Assembly (NCBI GenBank): GCA_036874045.1
Contig: JAZBRI010000008.1
Location: forward strand, 12,787,001 to 12,851,000
Length of the DNA stretch: 64,000 bases
Direction: 5' to 3'
DNA from: Cymodocea nodosa
Lineage: Eukaryota > Streptophyta > Magnoliopsida > Alismatales > Cymodoceaceae
How positions within the stretch are numbered: position 1 is the stretch's first letter; every line of letters begins with the position of its first letter. Of this stretch, positions 1 to 11,123 are shown piece after piece. A program made the position numbers and the translations under genes. The notes beneath the pieces were generated by a model that was not told the origin of the DNA, did no database searches, and saw only the letters and a program-made list of their open reading frames with translations.

Positions 1-535
1 GAGACCATTTAGAACTTAGGGATCTGAGAATTTTCCTCACCAAATCCTTCTGTTCAAAATTCTTTCCTAAACATTTTAAAGAGTTTATGATATCAAGAAA
101 TATGGAAAACATCTCAGAAATATTTTCGTCTTCATGTATCTTAAAGAGTTCATACTTGTGAATCAACATGTTTATTTTTGTCTCTTCAACTTGAGAAGTA
201 CCTTCATGTGAAACTTCTAATGCATGCCACACCTCATAAGCAGATTTATATGCCGACACTTTACTGAACTGTTCATAACTCAATGCACAAAATAAAATAT
301 TTAAGCCCTTAGCATTCAGAGTTTCATTTTCTTTTTCAGTAATTGTCCAAGTATTATAAGGAGTAGTTAACGGAGTATATGGTTTAGAAATCATGAACCA
401 CAACTTATGATCTATACTTTGAAGAAAAACAGTCATCCTATATTTCCAATATTCAAAATATATTCTATCAAATAAAGGAGGACGATTTAGATTTTGGCCT
501 TCATATAAAGAAAAATTTCCATTTCCAATAGCCAT
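1..535 (-). pseudogene. Copia-A gag, N-terminal part (A0)
   Basis: The minus-strand frame from the ATG at 535 encodes the Copia-A gag N-terminus, with residues such as NLNRPPLFD followed by a YWKYRM motif. This is the PPLFDG...YW..RM pattern usual at the start of copia gag (UBN2/DUF4219-type capsid region). Gag would form the virus-like particle in the cytoplasm. The same start occurs in A1 at 33059 and A2 at 54661. The part is cut by the window edge and looks broken by a small number of changes. Confidence 0.85.
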
Positions 536-721
536 CTTACCATAGATTTTTCAACCTATTTGATTTTAAACTGTCTAAAAACTTTAAAACAACTTGAGCC
601 TTAAATCAATAGAGTTAAACGTATGCTCAGATATTAATTTCCGTTTAAAAACAAGGAAGGTAGAATAAGCAATGATATTAAATAAGTTGGTATCGATTTT
701 ATATCAAAGATTATTCATAAA

Positions 722-733
722 GCTTTGATACCA
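722..733 (-). other. Primer binding site, initiator tRNA-Met (A0)
   Basis: Read on the minus strand this is TGGTATCAAAGC, one base from TGGTATCAGAGC, the complement of the 3' end of plant initiator tRNA-Met. It lies two bases inside the LTR edge at 736, the usual place. It would prime minus-strand DNA synthesis. Confidence 0.85.
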
Positions 734-735
734 CT

Positions 736-1098
736 TGTAGGATCGTATGGCTACACAAGAGGGGGGTGAATTGTGTATTTTTAATATTTTTTGAAATATA
801 ATTGAAACTTTAAAACTCAAAAACAAGTCGAGACTTTGTTTTCATAAAATCATTTTTATTCAAGGTTTCAATTACAATATACAATTCAATTCTCCTTAGA
901 AATTGTAGATGCAATTAGATTTCGATACCATGTATCATCTAAACAATTTCATAACTACAAACAGAGAAAACTAATTTGCGGAATTTAAAACTTTTCTCCC
1001 TGTTTGAGATATTTCTTCTTCTTCTTTTTCTTCTTTTTCTTCTTCAGCAATTCTTCAGTGACGAATATCTTGTCTTTTCATGCTTCACCGAATTTGCA
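736..1098 (-). repeat. Copia-A LTR fragment (A0, U5 end)
   Basis: It begins TGTAGGATCGTATGGC, the same edge as the A1 LTRs at 33260 and 34429, and follows them for about 360 bp. A pyrimidine-rich CTT microsatellite lies at about 1010-1050 and is also present, shorter, in the other copies. The LTR is partial; beyond about 1098 the sequence is gypsy ORF3. Confidence 0.88.
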
Positions 1099-2165
1099 TA
1101 AATTGCTGAAGAGTTTCTTGCTCTTTAGTGGAATATGTGAAATTATTTTTGTCCAAATGGCTTCTTTCAGCCTCTTCATTTTCTACTCTTTCTTCTTCCT
1201 CTTGACTACCAATCTGTTCTATTATTGTTCTTTCTGATTCTGTAACAGATTGGGATGGAGTCACGGGCAATTCAATTTCTGCCCTAATTTTTGTTTCTTC
1301 TTGTACAGGCTGCAGACTAATTTCAGCCTGATTTTCTTTTTGTCTTTGCTCTTCCTTAGAATCGGATAGTAGGTTAATAAAAATCTGCTCCATAGGCCCT
1401 GTAAAAATTGGTACTTCAGATTTAATTTCCTCATATTCAGGCACTTTTTCTTTTCCTTTCATTTTTCTGATTAGTTGTGCCTGTTCTTCCTCTTCATCTT
1501 TTGAAATTAAATCTACAAAAGTAGGCTTTACAGGCCTTCGAGCCACAGGTACTAGCTCTTCCTATTTAATTCTTCCAATAATTGCTAGTCTTGAAGGACC
1601 AGCTTCATCTCCTTTTGCAACAGGTTTGGTAGTAGTTCTGGCAGTAACTTCGTGATGCTGTTCCACTTTGATTTTATATTGGGCTTTCAACTTTTCTACA
1701 GCCCTCTTTTTGTAAAGTGCAACAAACACTAGGTGTGCTTTGGCCATTGCCACATCTTCTGATTCTCCTTGATTCTTCCCAACTTGAACCAGTTCTGTAA
1801 ATTCTCTTATTTCTTCTTCAGTCGAAGGCCCCATCATTTCTACTTGTGCCAACAGCTTAAATGGCTAAACTTGAGGTACTGACTACTGTTCCTCAAGAAT
1901 AGGTCTTTCAGTAGTTGGTTCCTCCTGTTCTTTAGTTGCCTCTTCTTCATTTTCTTTCCTTTCTTGCTCCTAGATCGCCCATTTAGCTCGTCTACAGATT
2001 CGTCTTTTGAACCAGAGCCGAGACTTACATTGGATTAATTCTAGGGCTACTTCATTGTTTGGTCATATCTTTCTTTCTTTACTTACTGCTATTTCAGTTG
2101 CCACTCTAATTCGTGTCTCCATTATTTATGGTATCTGTATTTCTAACTCAACCAAAATTTTTCTC
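1099..2165 (-). pseudogene. Gypsy ORF3 remnant after pol (G1)
   Basis: Two minus-strand stretches (1085-1546 and 1562-1852) and a weaker one up to about 2160 match ORF3 of G2 (12131-13240). Shared strings include EFTELVQVGKN, KGDEAGPSR and FVDLIS. The protein is acidic and rich in Glu and Gln, with no signal peptide or membrane segment. The conserved C-terminal domain seen in G2 at 11124-11852 is not present here. ORF3 of Athila elements has been called env-like by position, but nothing in this sequence shows an envelope. Function unknown; clearly degraded. Confidence 0.7.
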
Positions 2166-2168
2166 AAG

Positions 2169-3101
2169 TTAAAGAGTTCTGATTCTACCTTTTGTAGCTT
2201 CATTTCTAAATTCTTCTAATTCAATTAGTTGCATTTTCCTATTTTTAGCAGCTTGATTTAAATTAGTGTTCAAAGTTTTTAATGCCCAATAGGCTTTTTG
2301 TTCTATTTCAATAGGTAAATGATAAATTTTACCATATACTAGCCAAAAAGGTGACATACCTAAGCTCGTTTTATAAGTAGTTCTATAAGCCCAAAGTGCT
2401 TCTATCAATCTATTAGCCCAATCTATTCTAGTTGGATTTACTACTTTTTCCAAGATTAATTTAATTTGTTTGTTTGCACTTTCTACTTGTCCACTTGTTT
2501 GCGTATGATATGATGTTGCAATTTTGTGGTTTACTCCATATTTCTTCATTAAGGCTTCAAAACTTCTATTACAGAAATGAGTTCCTCTATCACTGATAAT
2601 AGCTTTAGGTATTCCATATCTGGCAAATATATTTGTTCTTACAAATTGCATTACCACTTTGTTATCATTTGTTTTTGTAGGAATAGCTTCTATCCATTTA
2701 GATACATAATCCACCCCCAACAATATGTAATTAAATTGATTAGACATAGGAAATAGACCCATAAAATCTATTCCCTACACATCAAAGATTTCAACCTCAA
2801 CAATAGGATTAAGAGGCATCATATTCCTCTTTGATATTCTTCCTATTTGTTGACATCTTAAACAACTTAAGCAATATTTATGAGCATCTTTGAATAGTGT
2901 TGGCCAATAAAACCCACATTGCAGAATTTTTGCAGTAGTTTTCCCTAAACCAAAATGTCCTCCATAAGCTTGGTCATGACAGAAAGACAATATGCTCGGA
3001 TATTTAGTTTTTGGAACACACCTCCTTAAAACCAGATCAGGACATTTCTTAAATAAGTATGGGTCTTCCCAATAGTAGTATTTTACTCTTGAGAAAAACA
3101 A
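2169..3101 (-). pseudogene. Gypsy integrase region (G1)
   Basis: The right half carries the zinc-binding HHCC module (H..A.GGHFG followed by CLSCLRCQQ). The left half holds the catalytic core, with [17 protein letters not shown] and the Glu in TSGQVESANKQIK, matching the D,D-35-E pattern. Integrase joins element cDNA to host DNA in the nucleus. It follows RNase H, as in all Ty3/gypsy elements. The close relative in G2 is at 14070-15300. The copy is broken and is shorter than in G2 at its C-terminal end. Confidence 0.88.
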
Positions 3102-3170
3102 TTTCTTATCTTGTCTATTCCAATCCTTAGGTGTTAAACTAGTAACTAAGTAATTAACTATGTCTGCATA

Positions 3171-4619
3171 CTAAGGCATTGTGTCGATGGTCATTAATTG
3201 TTCATCAGGAAAATTATCCTTAATTTGAATATTTGATTTTTCTATTTGTGATCTTGATAAATGATCTGCTACTACATTCTCACAACCTTTTATATCTTTA
3301 ATTTCAAGATCAAATTCTTGTAATAATAATATCCATCGGATCAATCTAGGTTTAGTTTCTTTTTTCTTTAGTAGATGTTTTAAACCTGAATGATCCATGT
3401 ATACTATTACTTTAGTTCCAATCAAATATGATCTAAACTTTTCTAAAGCAAACACAACAGCTAATAATTCTTTTTCAGTAGTTGTGTAATTAACTTGAGC
3501 ATCATTTAAGGTTTTGCTTGCATAATGAATCACTCTAGGAGATTTTTCTATTTTCTGTCCCAACACTGCTCCTACAGCAAAATCAGAAGTATCGCACATT
3601 AATTCAAATGGATAGTTCCAATCAGGTGCTTGAATTATAGGAGTTGAAATTAAACTAGTCTTAAGTCTGAAAAATGCTTCCTTGCAATTTTTATCAAAGT
3701 TAAATGGAGCATCTTTTAATAGATTAGTTAAAGGTCTAGCTATCTTGCTAAAGTCTTTAATAAATCTTCGATAAAAACCACCATGTCCTAGAAATGATCT
3801 AATATCTTTTACTGATTTAGGTTCTGATAGATTAGAAATTACTTCTATTTTAGCTTTATCTACTTCCAACCCTTTCTTAGAAACAACATGCCCTAAGACT
3901 ATTCCTTGTTTAACCATGAAGTGACATTTTTCCCAATTTAAAACTAGATTTTTTTCCACATAGCATTTTAATATTTGGTCTAAATTGCTTAAACACACTT
4001 CATATGAGTTGCCATACACAATAAAATCATCCATAAATATTTCTAAAAAATCTTTAGTCATTCCAGTAAATATGCCCTACACACACCTTTGAAAGGTAGC
4101 TAGCGCATTGCATAATTCAAATGGCATTCTTTTAAAAGCATAAGTTCCATTAGGACAGGTGAAAGTTGTTTTCTCTTGATCCTCTAATGCTACTGGAATT
4201 TGATTATACCTTGAATACCCGTTTAGGAAACAAAAATATTCTTGCCCTACTAATCTTTCCAGCATTTGATTTATAAAAGGTAAGGGAAAATGATCTTTCC
4301 TAGTCACAGCATTCAGCTATCTATAATCTATACATACTCTCCAGCCTGATTGAATTCTAATAGGTATCAAGTCTTGACTTTCATTCCTAATAACTGTTAA
4401 TCCTGATTTCTTGGGAACTACATGGATTAGACTAACCCACGAGCTATCAGAAATCGGATAAATTATATCATTATCTAACAATTTAACTATTTCTTTCCTG
4501 ACTACTTCTTTAAGGTTTGGATTCAATCTCCTCTCAACAATTCTAACAGGTTTAGCATACTCTTCTAAATATATGTGGTGACAGCATAAAGTTGAACTTA
4601 ACCCTTTTATATCAATCAT
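3171..4619 (-). pseudogene. Gypsy reverse transcriptase and RNase H (G1)
   Basis: Reading leftward from 4619, RT motifs appear in order: RRLNPNLKEVVRKEI, GWRVCIDYR, DHFPLPFI, TTFTCPNGTYAFKRMPF and the catalytic FMDDF. RNase H follows, with [30 protein letters not shown] and [10 protein letters not shown]. This wording is closest to Athila RTs. The enzymes copy element RNA into DNA and remove the RNA strand. Spread over three reading stretches; broken. The parallel region of G2 is 15390-16811. Confidence 0.92.
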
Positions 4620-4715
4620 AGTCCATCCTATTGCTTCTTTATAACTTTTTACTACATCTTTTAATTTAGCTATTTGATCCTCTTTTAAATCTGAAGCAAT
4701 AATGATTGGACAGGT

Positions 4716-5522
4716 TCATTTATCTTCCAGAAATATATAGGTTAATTCAGGAGGTAAAAGTTTTAATTCTAAATGTTGCCCATCAGAAGTTAGAGCTCCT
4801 AACTGAACATCATCATTTTTTAAATTAATTTCTTCCATATCTCCTTCTATATTTATGCTTTCACTTTCTTCTAAAATTTCAGAATTGATTTGCCTATTTA
4901 ATTCTTCTTGAATCACATCATCTAACATATCTCCTTCATCCTCTAAAAAGTCTATGGTGTGTAAGGACATTTCTAACTCTTCAAACATTTCTAGTTTGAA
5001 AATATTTAATTGAGTATCCTCATTACCATATCCTAACTTCATTACTCCAGTTTTACAATTTATAACAGCCCATGATGTTGCTAAAAATGGCCTTCCCAAA
5101 ATTAAAGATGTATCACTATTTTTATGCTTAATTTGTTAGGAATCCAAAATTACAATATCAATAGGATATATAAAATTCTTGATTTTAATTAAGACATCCT
5201 CTATTTTTCCTCTAGGGTATCTTATACTTCTATCAGCTAATTGAATAATCGTACTAGTAGGAGTTAAGCCTTCTAATCCTAAGGATGCAAATATATCACT
5301 TGGCATAACATTTATACCTGCACCTAAGTCTATTAAGGTTCTTTCTAGAATGGTATTTCCTATGGTGCATGATATAACAGAGATTCCAGGATCAGATAAC
5401 TTTTTAGGAATTTGTGGTAGAAATAGGGAACTACTTTGCTCAACTAAAAAGACCTTTCTAAGAACTTTTTGCTCTCTTTTCTTAGTACACCAATCCTTAA
5501 GAAATTTAGCACAATGTGGCAT
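4716..5522 (-). pseudogene. Gypsy aspartic protease and linker (G1)
   Basis: The stretch contains LIDLGAGINVMPSDIFASLG, the active-site region of Athila-type proteases (D-L-G-A-x-I-N-x-M-P). GRPFLATSWAVIN follows in the downstream part, also usual in this family. An acidic linker then leads into RT. The protease would cut the Gag-Pol polyprotein in the particle. The G2 counterpart is at 16908-17640. Broken. Confidence 0.85.
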
Positions 5523-5588
5523 TTTCTACAATAGATCTAACAAAGGAATGTTAACTTGTACTTTTTCAAAAATTTCTCTAATTTTCTC

Positions 5589-6539
5589 TTATCTTTCAGG
5601 TATTGTTTGTTGTAATCTTTCAAGATAGGGTGCTAAAGATTTTGATTTCAAAGACTCTTTTTCTTTCAGTTGATTTGTTTGATCATTTTTAGCTTCATTC
5701 GCAGATTCAAATTGTTCTTCAGTGATTTCTAGATTTTCAGCTATATTTTCGTTATCATTTTGATTTTTACTCTTATCCACCTTCATGTCATTTTCATTTT
5801 GAGTTCTTGGTGGTATATCAGTTCCAGATCTTAATGTTACACATACATCTTCTAGATTTTCATTACTTTCATGATGTTTCTGTATATCATTTTCATGATT
5901 ATGATCTTCAATTGTTTTTAGTCTTAAAGTGCATTCTTTAAATTCTCTTGCATTAGTATTTTCTGTTTGCTGTATATTTTGCAAATTATGTAGGTTTATA
6001 ACATTATAATTTTCATTGTCCTATTGCATAACTTGTATTTTCATTGCATTTTCGTCTAATGCTTTTAATTTTGTTTCCAGATCATCTAATTTCATTGCAT
6101 TCAATTTTTGATCAATTCTTTTTATAGTTTTTTCAGTTTCGTAAATTATATCTTTTTTAGGTTCTGAATATGATTCCTTATAATTTAATTAGTTGACTTC
6201 TTGTTGTTGACACATAAAGTATTCCAAATTGTCAAGATTTTGCTCTATACTATGCTCCAGTCTATCATAGCTATCCCAAACTTCAGTGTCTCTCATCATA
6301 TTACACATTCTATATTGACCATCAGTTGGGTAAACTATAGGATTCTCATACTCGGCTCTATTATATTGAGGATAATTCATTTGTTGTTCATGGGATCTAA
6401 CAATCTGTAAATGTCTCAATTTCAAACAATTAGAAATGTCGTGTCCTTCAGAATTACAAAATTCACATATGCTAATTATAGGTTTCAGAAATCTTTGAGC
6501 ATAAGCATATGCCATATTCTCAATTACAGAAGAAAACAC
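5589..6539 (-). pseudogene. Gypsy gag, zinc-knuckle and C-terminal part (G1)
   Basis: A single CCHC knuckle, CEFCNSEGHDISNC (C-x2-C-x4-H-x4-C), lies at 6426-6467 and would bind element RNA. A polar, Asn/Gln-rich tail follows with the VTLRSGTDIPPRTQ string that marks the gag-protease join in Athila-like elements. No capsid-like N-terminal domain is seen between this part and the primer site; G2 and G3 have the same arrangement. Broken. Confidence 0.8.
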
Positions 6540-6604
6540 ACAACTCTGGCTATTAAAACGAAACAGCTCTAACAGTTGCTTATATCAATTCAATTCAATT
6601 CAAT

Positions 6605-6622
6605 TCCCCGGCAACGGCGCCA
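6605..6622 (-). other. Primer binding site, tRNA-Asp (G1)
   Basis: The + strand reads TCCCCGGCAACGGCGCCA, which by recall equals the 3' end of plant tRNA-Asp(GUC) with CCA. Read on the minus strand it is the primer site TGGCGCCGTTGCCGGGGA. A degenerate second unit lies at 6641-6656, nearer the LTR. tRNA-Asp priming is known for Athila-type gypsy elements. Confidence 0.88.
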
Positions 6623-6664
6623 TAAAACTTGTTTGGATTTTCCCAGCACTACACTAGAAAAACT

Positions 6665-8884
6665 TAGATTTGTTACTTCTATTTTTACTTAGTTAATTTA
6701 TCTTTATGCCTATTCTTTCTTTTAGAAGTAAACAAACAACCTTTAATACAATTTAGATATTAATTCCAATTTGTACTTTAACTGCAAGTGCACAATGTCT
6801 ATTGTATCAATGTGCAAGTACAGGTCAATCCCATAGGGAATTGCTGACGAATTTGAGAACTGTTCGTTTGTTAACAATCAAATTTATATATTCAATAAGC
6901 TCTCCCTTGACTTACAGTTAACTCAACGGACTAAGTTCGTTGAGTTATGGCTAACTCAACGGACTAACCTCGTGAACTTAAGTTAACTCCACGAGCCTGA
7001 CTTTTCTTTTTTAATATTGCTATTTACAGAGGAATTCGGCCAACCATTGGGCGATTCCACAGATTGTAAATAACATCAATTAAGCTCTTTAATGCTAGTT
7101 AACATTGGATTTATCATTAAGCAATACTAACATTCAAATAATTCAAACAGTAACCACTAAAATCTTTAAGTCTTTTGAACGAACCAATTTCAGTAAACTG
7201 TAACACTAAAATAAACATAAAACAATCACAAAACTGATATAGATAACATTAATCACGATACAACACAAACAATACAACACTCAAATACAACATATAAACA
7301 TAGATAAATTATTTTTGGTATTTTTGTTTTAATATGAACATGGAAATGGGTGATAGGTGAAATGTAAAGTAATCTCACTTGACAGTAAATACTTCCGACA
7401 CTACTTGTAGCGCGATTACACCATTGAAAATTAAACCACTTACAATTCTATCTTCTCTCCCTATAGAATCGTGAGTCCAGAATTGCAAGATAATCTCCTC
7501 TTCAACATACAGGCATCAACCCGAAGCCAAGGCTAAAAACTTTACGATCTCCTGAAATATGAGTCAACGCTTAGTGAAAATGGCTTCCCTTCCCGCGACG
7601 TGATCACTCCTCACAGTGGTTGTCAGGCACTATGTTTGGCTCGGAATCGACTCGATATTAGGCAAGTATCCTCATAGACCTCCAATGGTTGGTGATTATG
7701 GTGGTGATGATGATGGTTGGTGTGGTACTTCAGAGAATTGCGACGTCGATCCTCGTCTGCACACATTGACCTTCCATCGATCACACCTCTTCTTTTTTTC
7801 TTCTTTTCTTTTATATTTCTTCAATAGTAACTGCTTCTGCTTGAATGGTCGGTTGGATTTCCTTCATTCATATCAACGGCGATGCTTTCTTCTCCCTACG
7901 CGATTCATGCAAATGTGGTTTTTCCTTCCAATTATCCTATTTCTACAACCGCTACAGTGGCATATTAGAAAATATATAGTCCGTGGAGTTACAAATAACT
8001 CAACGGACTTTCTTCGTTGATTTAACTATAAAACACATGCATAAATTTAACTATCCGATGCTCAGGTGCATTTCAGATACTTATAAACTTAACTATCCGA
8101 TGCTCAGGTGCATTTCGGATACTTATAAACTTAACTATCCGATGCTCAGATGCATTTCGAATAGTTATAGATAACTCACCAATATATAACTTAAGTAAAT
8201 CTACTAGATCTCGACACGTGTCAGTAGCAATTTTAATTATAAAATAACATTTCGAAGAGTTACAGGTCTAACTATCCGATGCTTATTTGCATTTCAGATA
8301 GTTACAGCTAACTCACCGAAAATCCACTTAAGTCACTTACCTAGAGCATGACACGTGTCCACAGCTATTTTATAAATAAAAAGAGATTTTAGAGAGTTAC
8401 AGGGATAACTATCCGATGCCCAGCTACAATTTTGGATAGTTATAGATAACTCACCGAAAGTTCACTTAAGTCATTCATTATGGTTTTGACACGTGTACTT
8501 CTGGAAATAATAAAATATTCTTTCAAAACATAACTGTTCGGCAATATAAACATAACTATCCGACATATTTGGTCTGTTAAACATAACTATCTGAATTTGT
8601 TCGGTATGCTAAACATAACTGTTCGAATTTGTTCGGTATGTTAAACATAACTGTCCGAAATATCAGAAAATTCAGATACTTAAGAATTTCATAGCCTGCA
8701 ACTTACCGACAGTTCATAAATGTACTAAATTAACATTAATTTCCCCAATTTAAGCAAATTCTTCAATTAAATCATATAACAGTGCAATTATAACATAATG
8801 GCTTAATTCTTATATGATAAGCTAAATATTATGCAATTAACCATCATTTACCCGTTAATAATATGCACTTTTTCATTCTAAATA
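6665..8884 (-). repeat. Gypsy LTR R1 (5' LTR of G1)
   Basis: About 2.2 kb, shared with LTR R2 (18888-20205 plus 43309-43928) and R3 (47317-49327). Shared blocks include the piece near 7020-7100 with CCAACCATTGGGCG, the 7590-7700 piece and the last 130 bp ending TTCATTCTAAA(C/T)A. The middle differs from R2 and R3: it has a 42-bp tandem repeat and three repeated blocks with CACGTG. Inverted motifs such as GTTGAGTTA/TAACTCAAC recur. The inner border is uncertain by about 35 bp. The small frames in it are not genes. Confidence 0.75.
8047..8172. repeat. 42-bp minisatellite inside LTR R1, three units
   Basis: Units start at 8047, 8089 and 8131, each TTAACTATCCGATGCTCAG followed by GTGCATTTC and a GATA-type tail, with a few differences. 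The motif TAACTATCC recurs singly further right in the same LTR. Because 42 is a multiple of three, it gives a repeating 14-residue peptide in a short + frame that is not a gene. Confidence 0.9.
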
Positions 8885-10061
8885 GCAATCCTCCGGTAGG
8901 TCAAACTTCTATTGATTCTTTCTGTCTAAGGGGTATATTTCTATTTATATTTTGATTTTGAATTGTAGCATTTTCAAATACCAAATCTAGATGATTGTTT
9001 AATTATTGAATTATCTTTTCTAACTTCTCTATTCTAGATCCTTGTTCAATTAATGCTTCATAACTTATATTTTTGTCATTTATATTTTCTCCTACCTGGA
9101 AATTGTTGTTTCTCCAAGATAAATTCGGGTGATTTCTCCAATTAGGGTTATAAGAATTTCCAAAGTTATCTTTCTGGTTTCTAGCATAAATAATATCTAA
9201 ATCATTAACATTTGCACTCTTTTCTGCTAGCTTTTGATTTAATGATAACTTTTCTATTTTCTTTGTTAATTCGGTTAATTTAACTTCAAGCATAGTGCTT
9301 AAATCTATTTTATGCATTCCCCTTGACAATATTCTTTTATCTACAATAGCTTCAACTGAGTTTTCCCACTGTGCAGTTCTTTTTGCAAAGTTTTCTAAGT
9401 ATGCACGTGCTTCTTCATTACACAATTTTAAAAATCCATTCTGACAAGTAGATTCTAATAAAGATTTTGTTGAAATATCTACGCCTTCATAAATTATACC
9501 TATCAATTATGCTTTACTCATTGCATGATGTGAGCATTGAGTCAGTAAATCTTTAAATCTTTCAAAATATTTCCAGAATGATTCTCCCTGTTTTTGGCTA
9601 CACATTAATATTTCCTTTTTCTTTTTAATCGTTTGATGTGTTGGATAATATTTTTTCAGAAAAACAGCACAAAATTCAGTCCATGTAGAAATTGAATCAA
9701 GTGACAGAGTATATAATCATCTCTTAGCTGTGTCTTTTAAAGCAAAAGGGATATATCTAAGTTTAATAGCATCTATACTCATATTCGGCATTTTCATCAT
9801 TTGACAAACTTTGTTAAATTCTCTAAGGAAATAATAGGAATCTTCTCTTTCTAATCCTTGAAAATGTGGCGATTGACTAATATAATTAGATTTCAATTCA
9901 AATCTATCTCCCTCAAAGTTTGGCAATCGAATACATAAAGGTTCATCAACTAATTCAGGATACAGAATTTCCCCTAATGGTTTCTCTACTAGAGTAGCCA
10001 TATCTTCGTTCTCTTTTAAAGAAAGGTTAGCTACACCCCTAAGGATTTCGTTAAAGTCCAA
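8885..10061 (-). pseudogene. Gypsy gag, N-terminal part (fragment G0)
   Basis: From an ATG at 10061 the minus strand encodes EPLCIRLPNFEGDRFELK, YFLREFNKVCQ and IPFALKDTAKR, the retrotransposon-gag capsid-like domain as found in Athila gag. Further on come IDLSTMLEVKLTELTKKIEKL and NPNWRNHPNLSW, also usual in Athila gag. Sequence of this kind continues to 8885, where the LTR of G1 begins, so G1 appears to have inserted here. The rest of this element is not seen. It carries the domain that G1-G3 lack next to their primer sites. Broken. Confidence 0.8.
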
Positions 10062-11123
10062 TTCAAAAATTTTTTTAGTACATCTCTATGTTGAATAATC
10101 CTATGTAGGTGTTCTTACTAATCGTTTAGTGCTAGGAGAACGAATCTATGTGCTCATAAACTCTTAACATAAAATAAAATAACAAAAGATTAATTACGTA
10201 CCAGTCTGAAGCTTTATATTCAATAGATAGTTGTTGACGAATGAAGTTGAATCAGCTGCTTCTCCTTCCAGTTCCCCAACGAACTTTCTTTTCTCAAATG
10301 CTGGTAACTTGTAAACAACATTTTGTTCTATATTTATAATGCACGTCCATAAAGCAAATGAATCTCGTTGCAAGAACGTGTCTTGTAACGTGCAGTATGG
10401 TTCCTATTTTTATGGGTACGTGTCCCACTTCTAATTTCAAATTTTAGTAACCACTAAACCCACAAAGTTTCGTTCGTGGCTAAAAGAATAACCGTTTAGC
10501 TTAATCCATGAACTAACCTCGTTGAGTTACAGATAACTCAACGGACTAGCTTCGGTTACTACTACTAACTCCACGGACTAAAACATTGTTGAGTTATAGA
10601 TAACTCAATAGAGTGACCTTATATTATATTATTGGCCTCGTGGAATTAAGGTTAACTCAATAGACTTACTTCATTAAGTTAACACTTAGCAACCTCTAAG
10701 TTTACTCCTCGTATTAACTTCTATACTTTTCTTCTCTCCTGCATTTTTCCAACTTAAATAAAATTAAATACATGTCATTAATGCAGCATTCTAATTAAAA
10801 CTCATTTACTTCTGAACATTATATAAATATTTAACTTACAGTTCATTTCATGTTGTGTAGAATTTTATATTTTACTTAGCAGCATGTAGATATTTTCAGG
10901 CATTAATTAGTTATCGTGCCTTTAATCTTGTCATTTAGTAGATTACATAATGTTTAAACAGTTGTTTAATATTCAAGATAGTTCATCCAGTACATCATTC
11001 TCAAACACAAATGCAAAAACATCTGATAATCATACATTCATTTATATGAATAGTATATATTACAATCAGTCAGATATTTTTCATACAAATATATACAATT
11101 ACAAGTAGACGAACAATACAATT
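10062..11123. other. Unassigned non-coding stretch between G0 gag and G2 ORF3
   Basis: No gene is seen. It should hold the leader or LTR of G0, the 3' end of G2, or both. I see no match to LTRs R1-R3 and no clear primer site or polypurine tract. Inverted motifs CGTTGAGTTA...TAACTCAACG recur at about 10520-10680, as in the LTRs. The part nearest ORF3 (about 11040-11123) faintly resembles the sequence after the Copia-A extra ORF. Confidence 0.5.

Larger units (their letters stand above)
1..1098 (-). mobile_element. Copia-A copy A0, 5' fragment of a Sirevirus-like Ty1/copia element
   Basis: The stretch matches 32529 to about 33620 of the longer copy A1 almost base for base, with scattered differences. 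On the minus strand it holds part of an LTR, an initiator-Met primer site, an untranslated leader and the start of gag. It runs off the left edge of the window, so its 3' half is not visible. Its right border is an abrupt change from LTR to gypsy ORF3 sequence. The element is broken. Family assignment rests on identity with A1. Confidence 0.9.
1099..8884 (-). mobile_element. Athila-like Ty3/gypsy element G1
   Basis: In minus-strand order it shows an LTR (8884 to about 6665), a tRNA-Asp primer site, the zinc-knuckle part of gag, aspartic protease, reverse transcriptase, RNase H, integrase and part of an ORF3. The pol order PR-RT-RH-IN is that of Ty3/gypsy. The tRNA-Asp primer, the style of the RT and the ORF after pol point to the Athila lineage. 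No left LTR is present, because the left border abuts a Copia-A LTR. The element is broken in many places. Its LTR differs from those of G2 and G3 in the middle, so it is probably a separate subfamily. Confidence 0.85.

Noticed and set aside
1004-1237. Short + frame starting with a poly-Phe run
   Set aside because: It is the CTT microsatellite of the Copia-A LTR running into antisense ORF3; no domain and no start context.
6605-6622. A tRNA-Asp gene
   Set aside because: Only the last 18 bases of the tRNA are matched; the rest of the cloverleaf is absent, and the position fits a primer site.
7983-8174. + frame with a repeating 14-residue peptide
   Set aside because: It exists only because the 42-bp minisatellite is a multiple of three; it lies inside an LTR.
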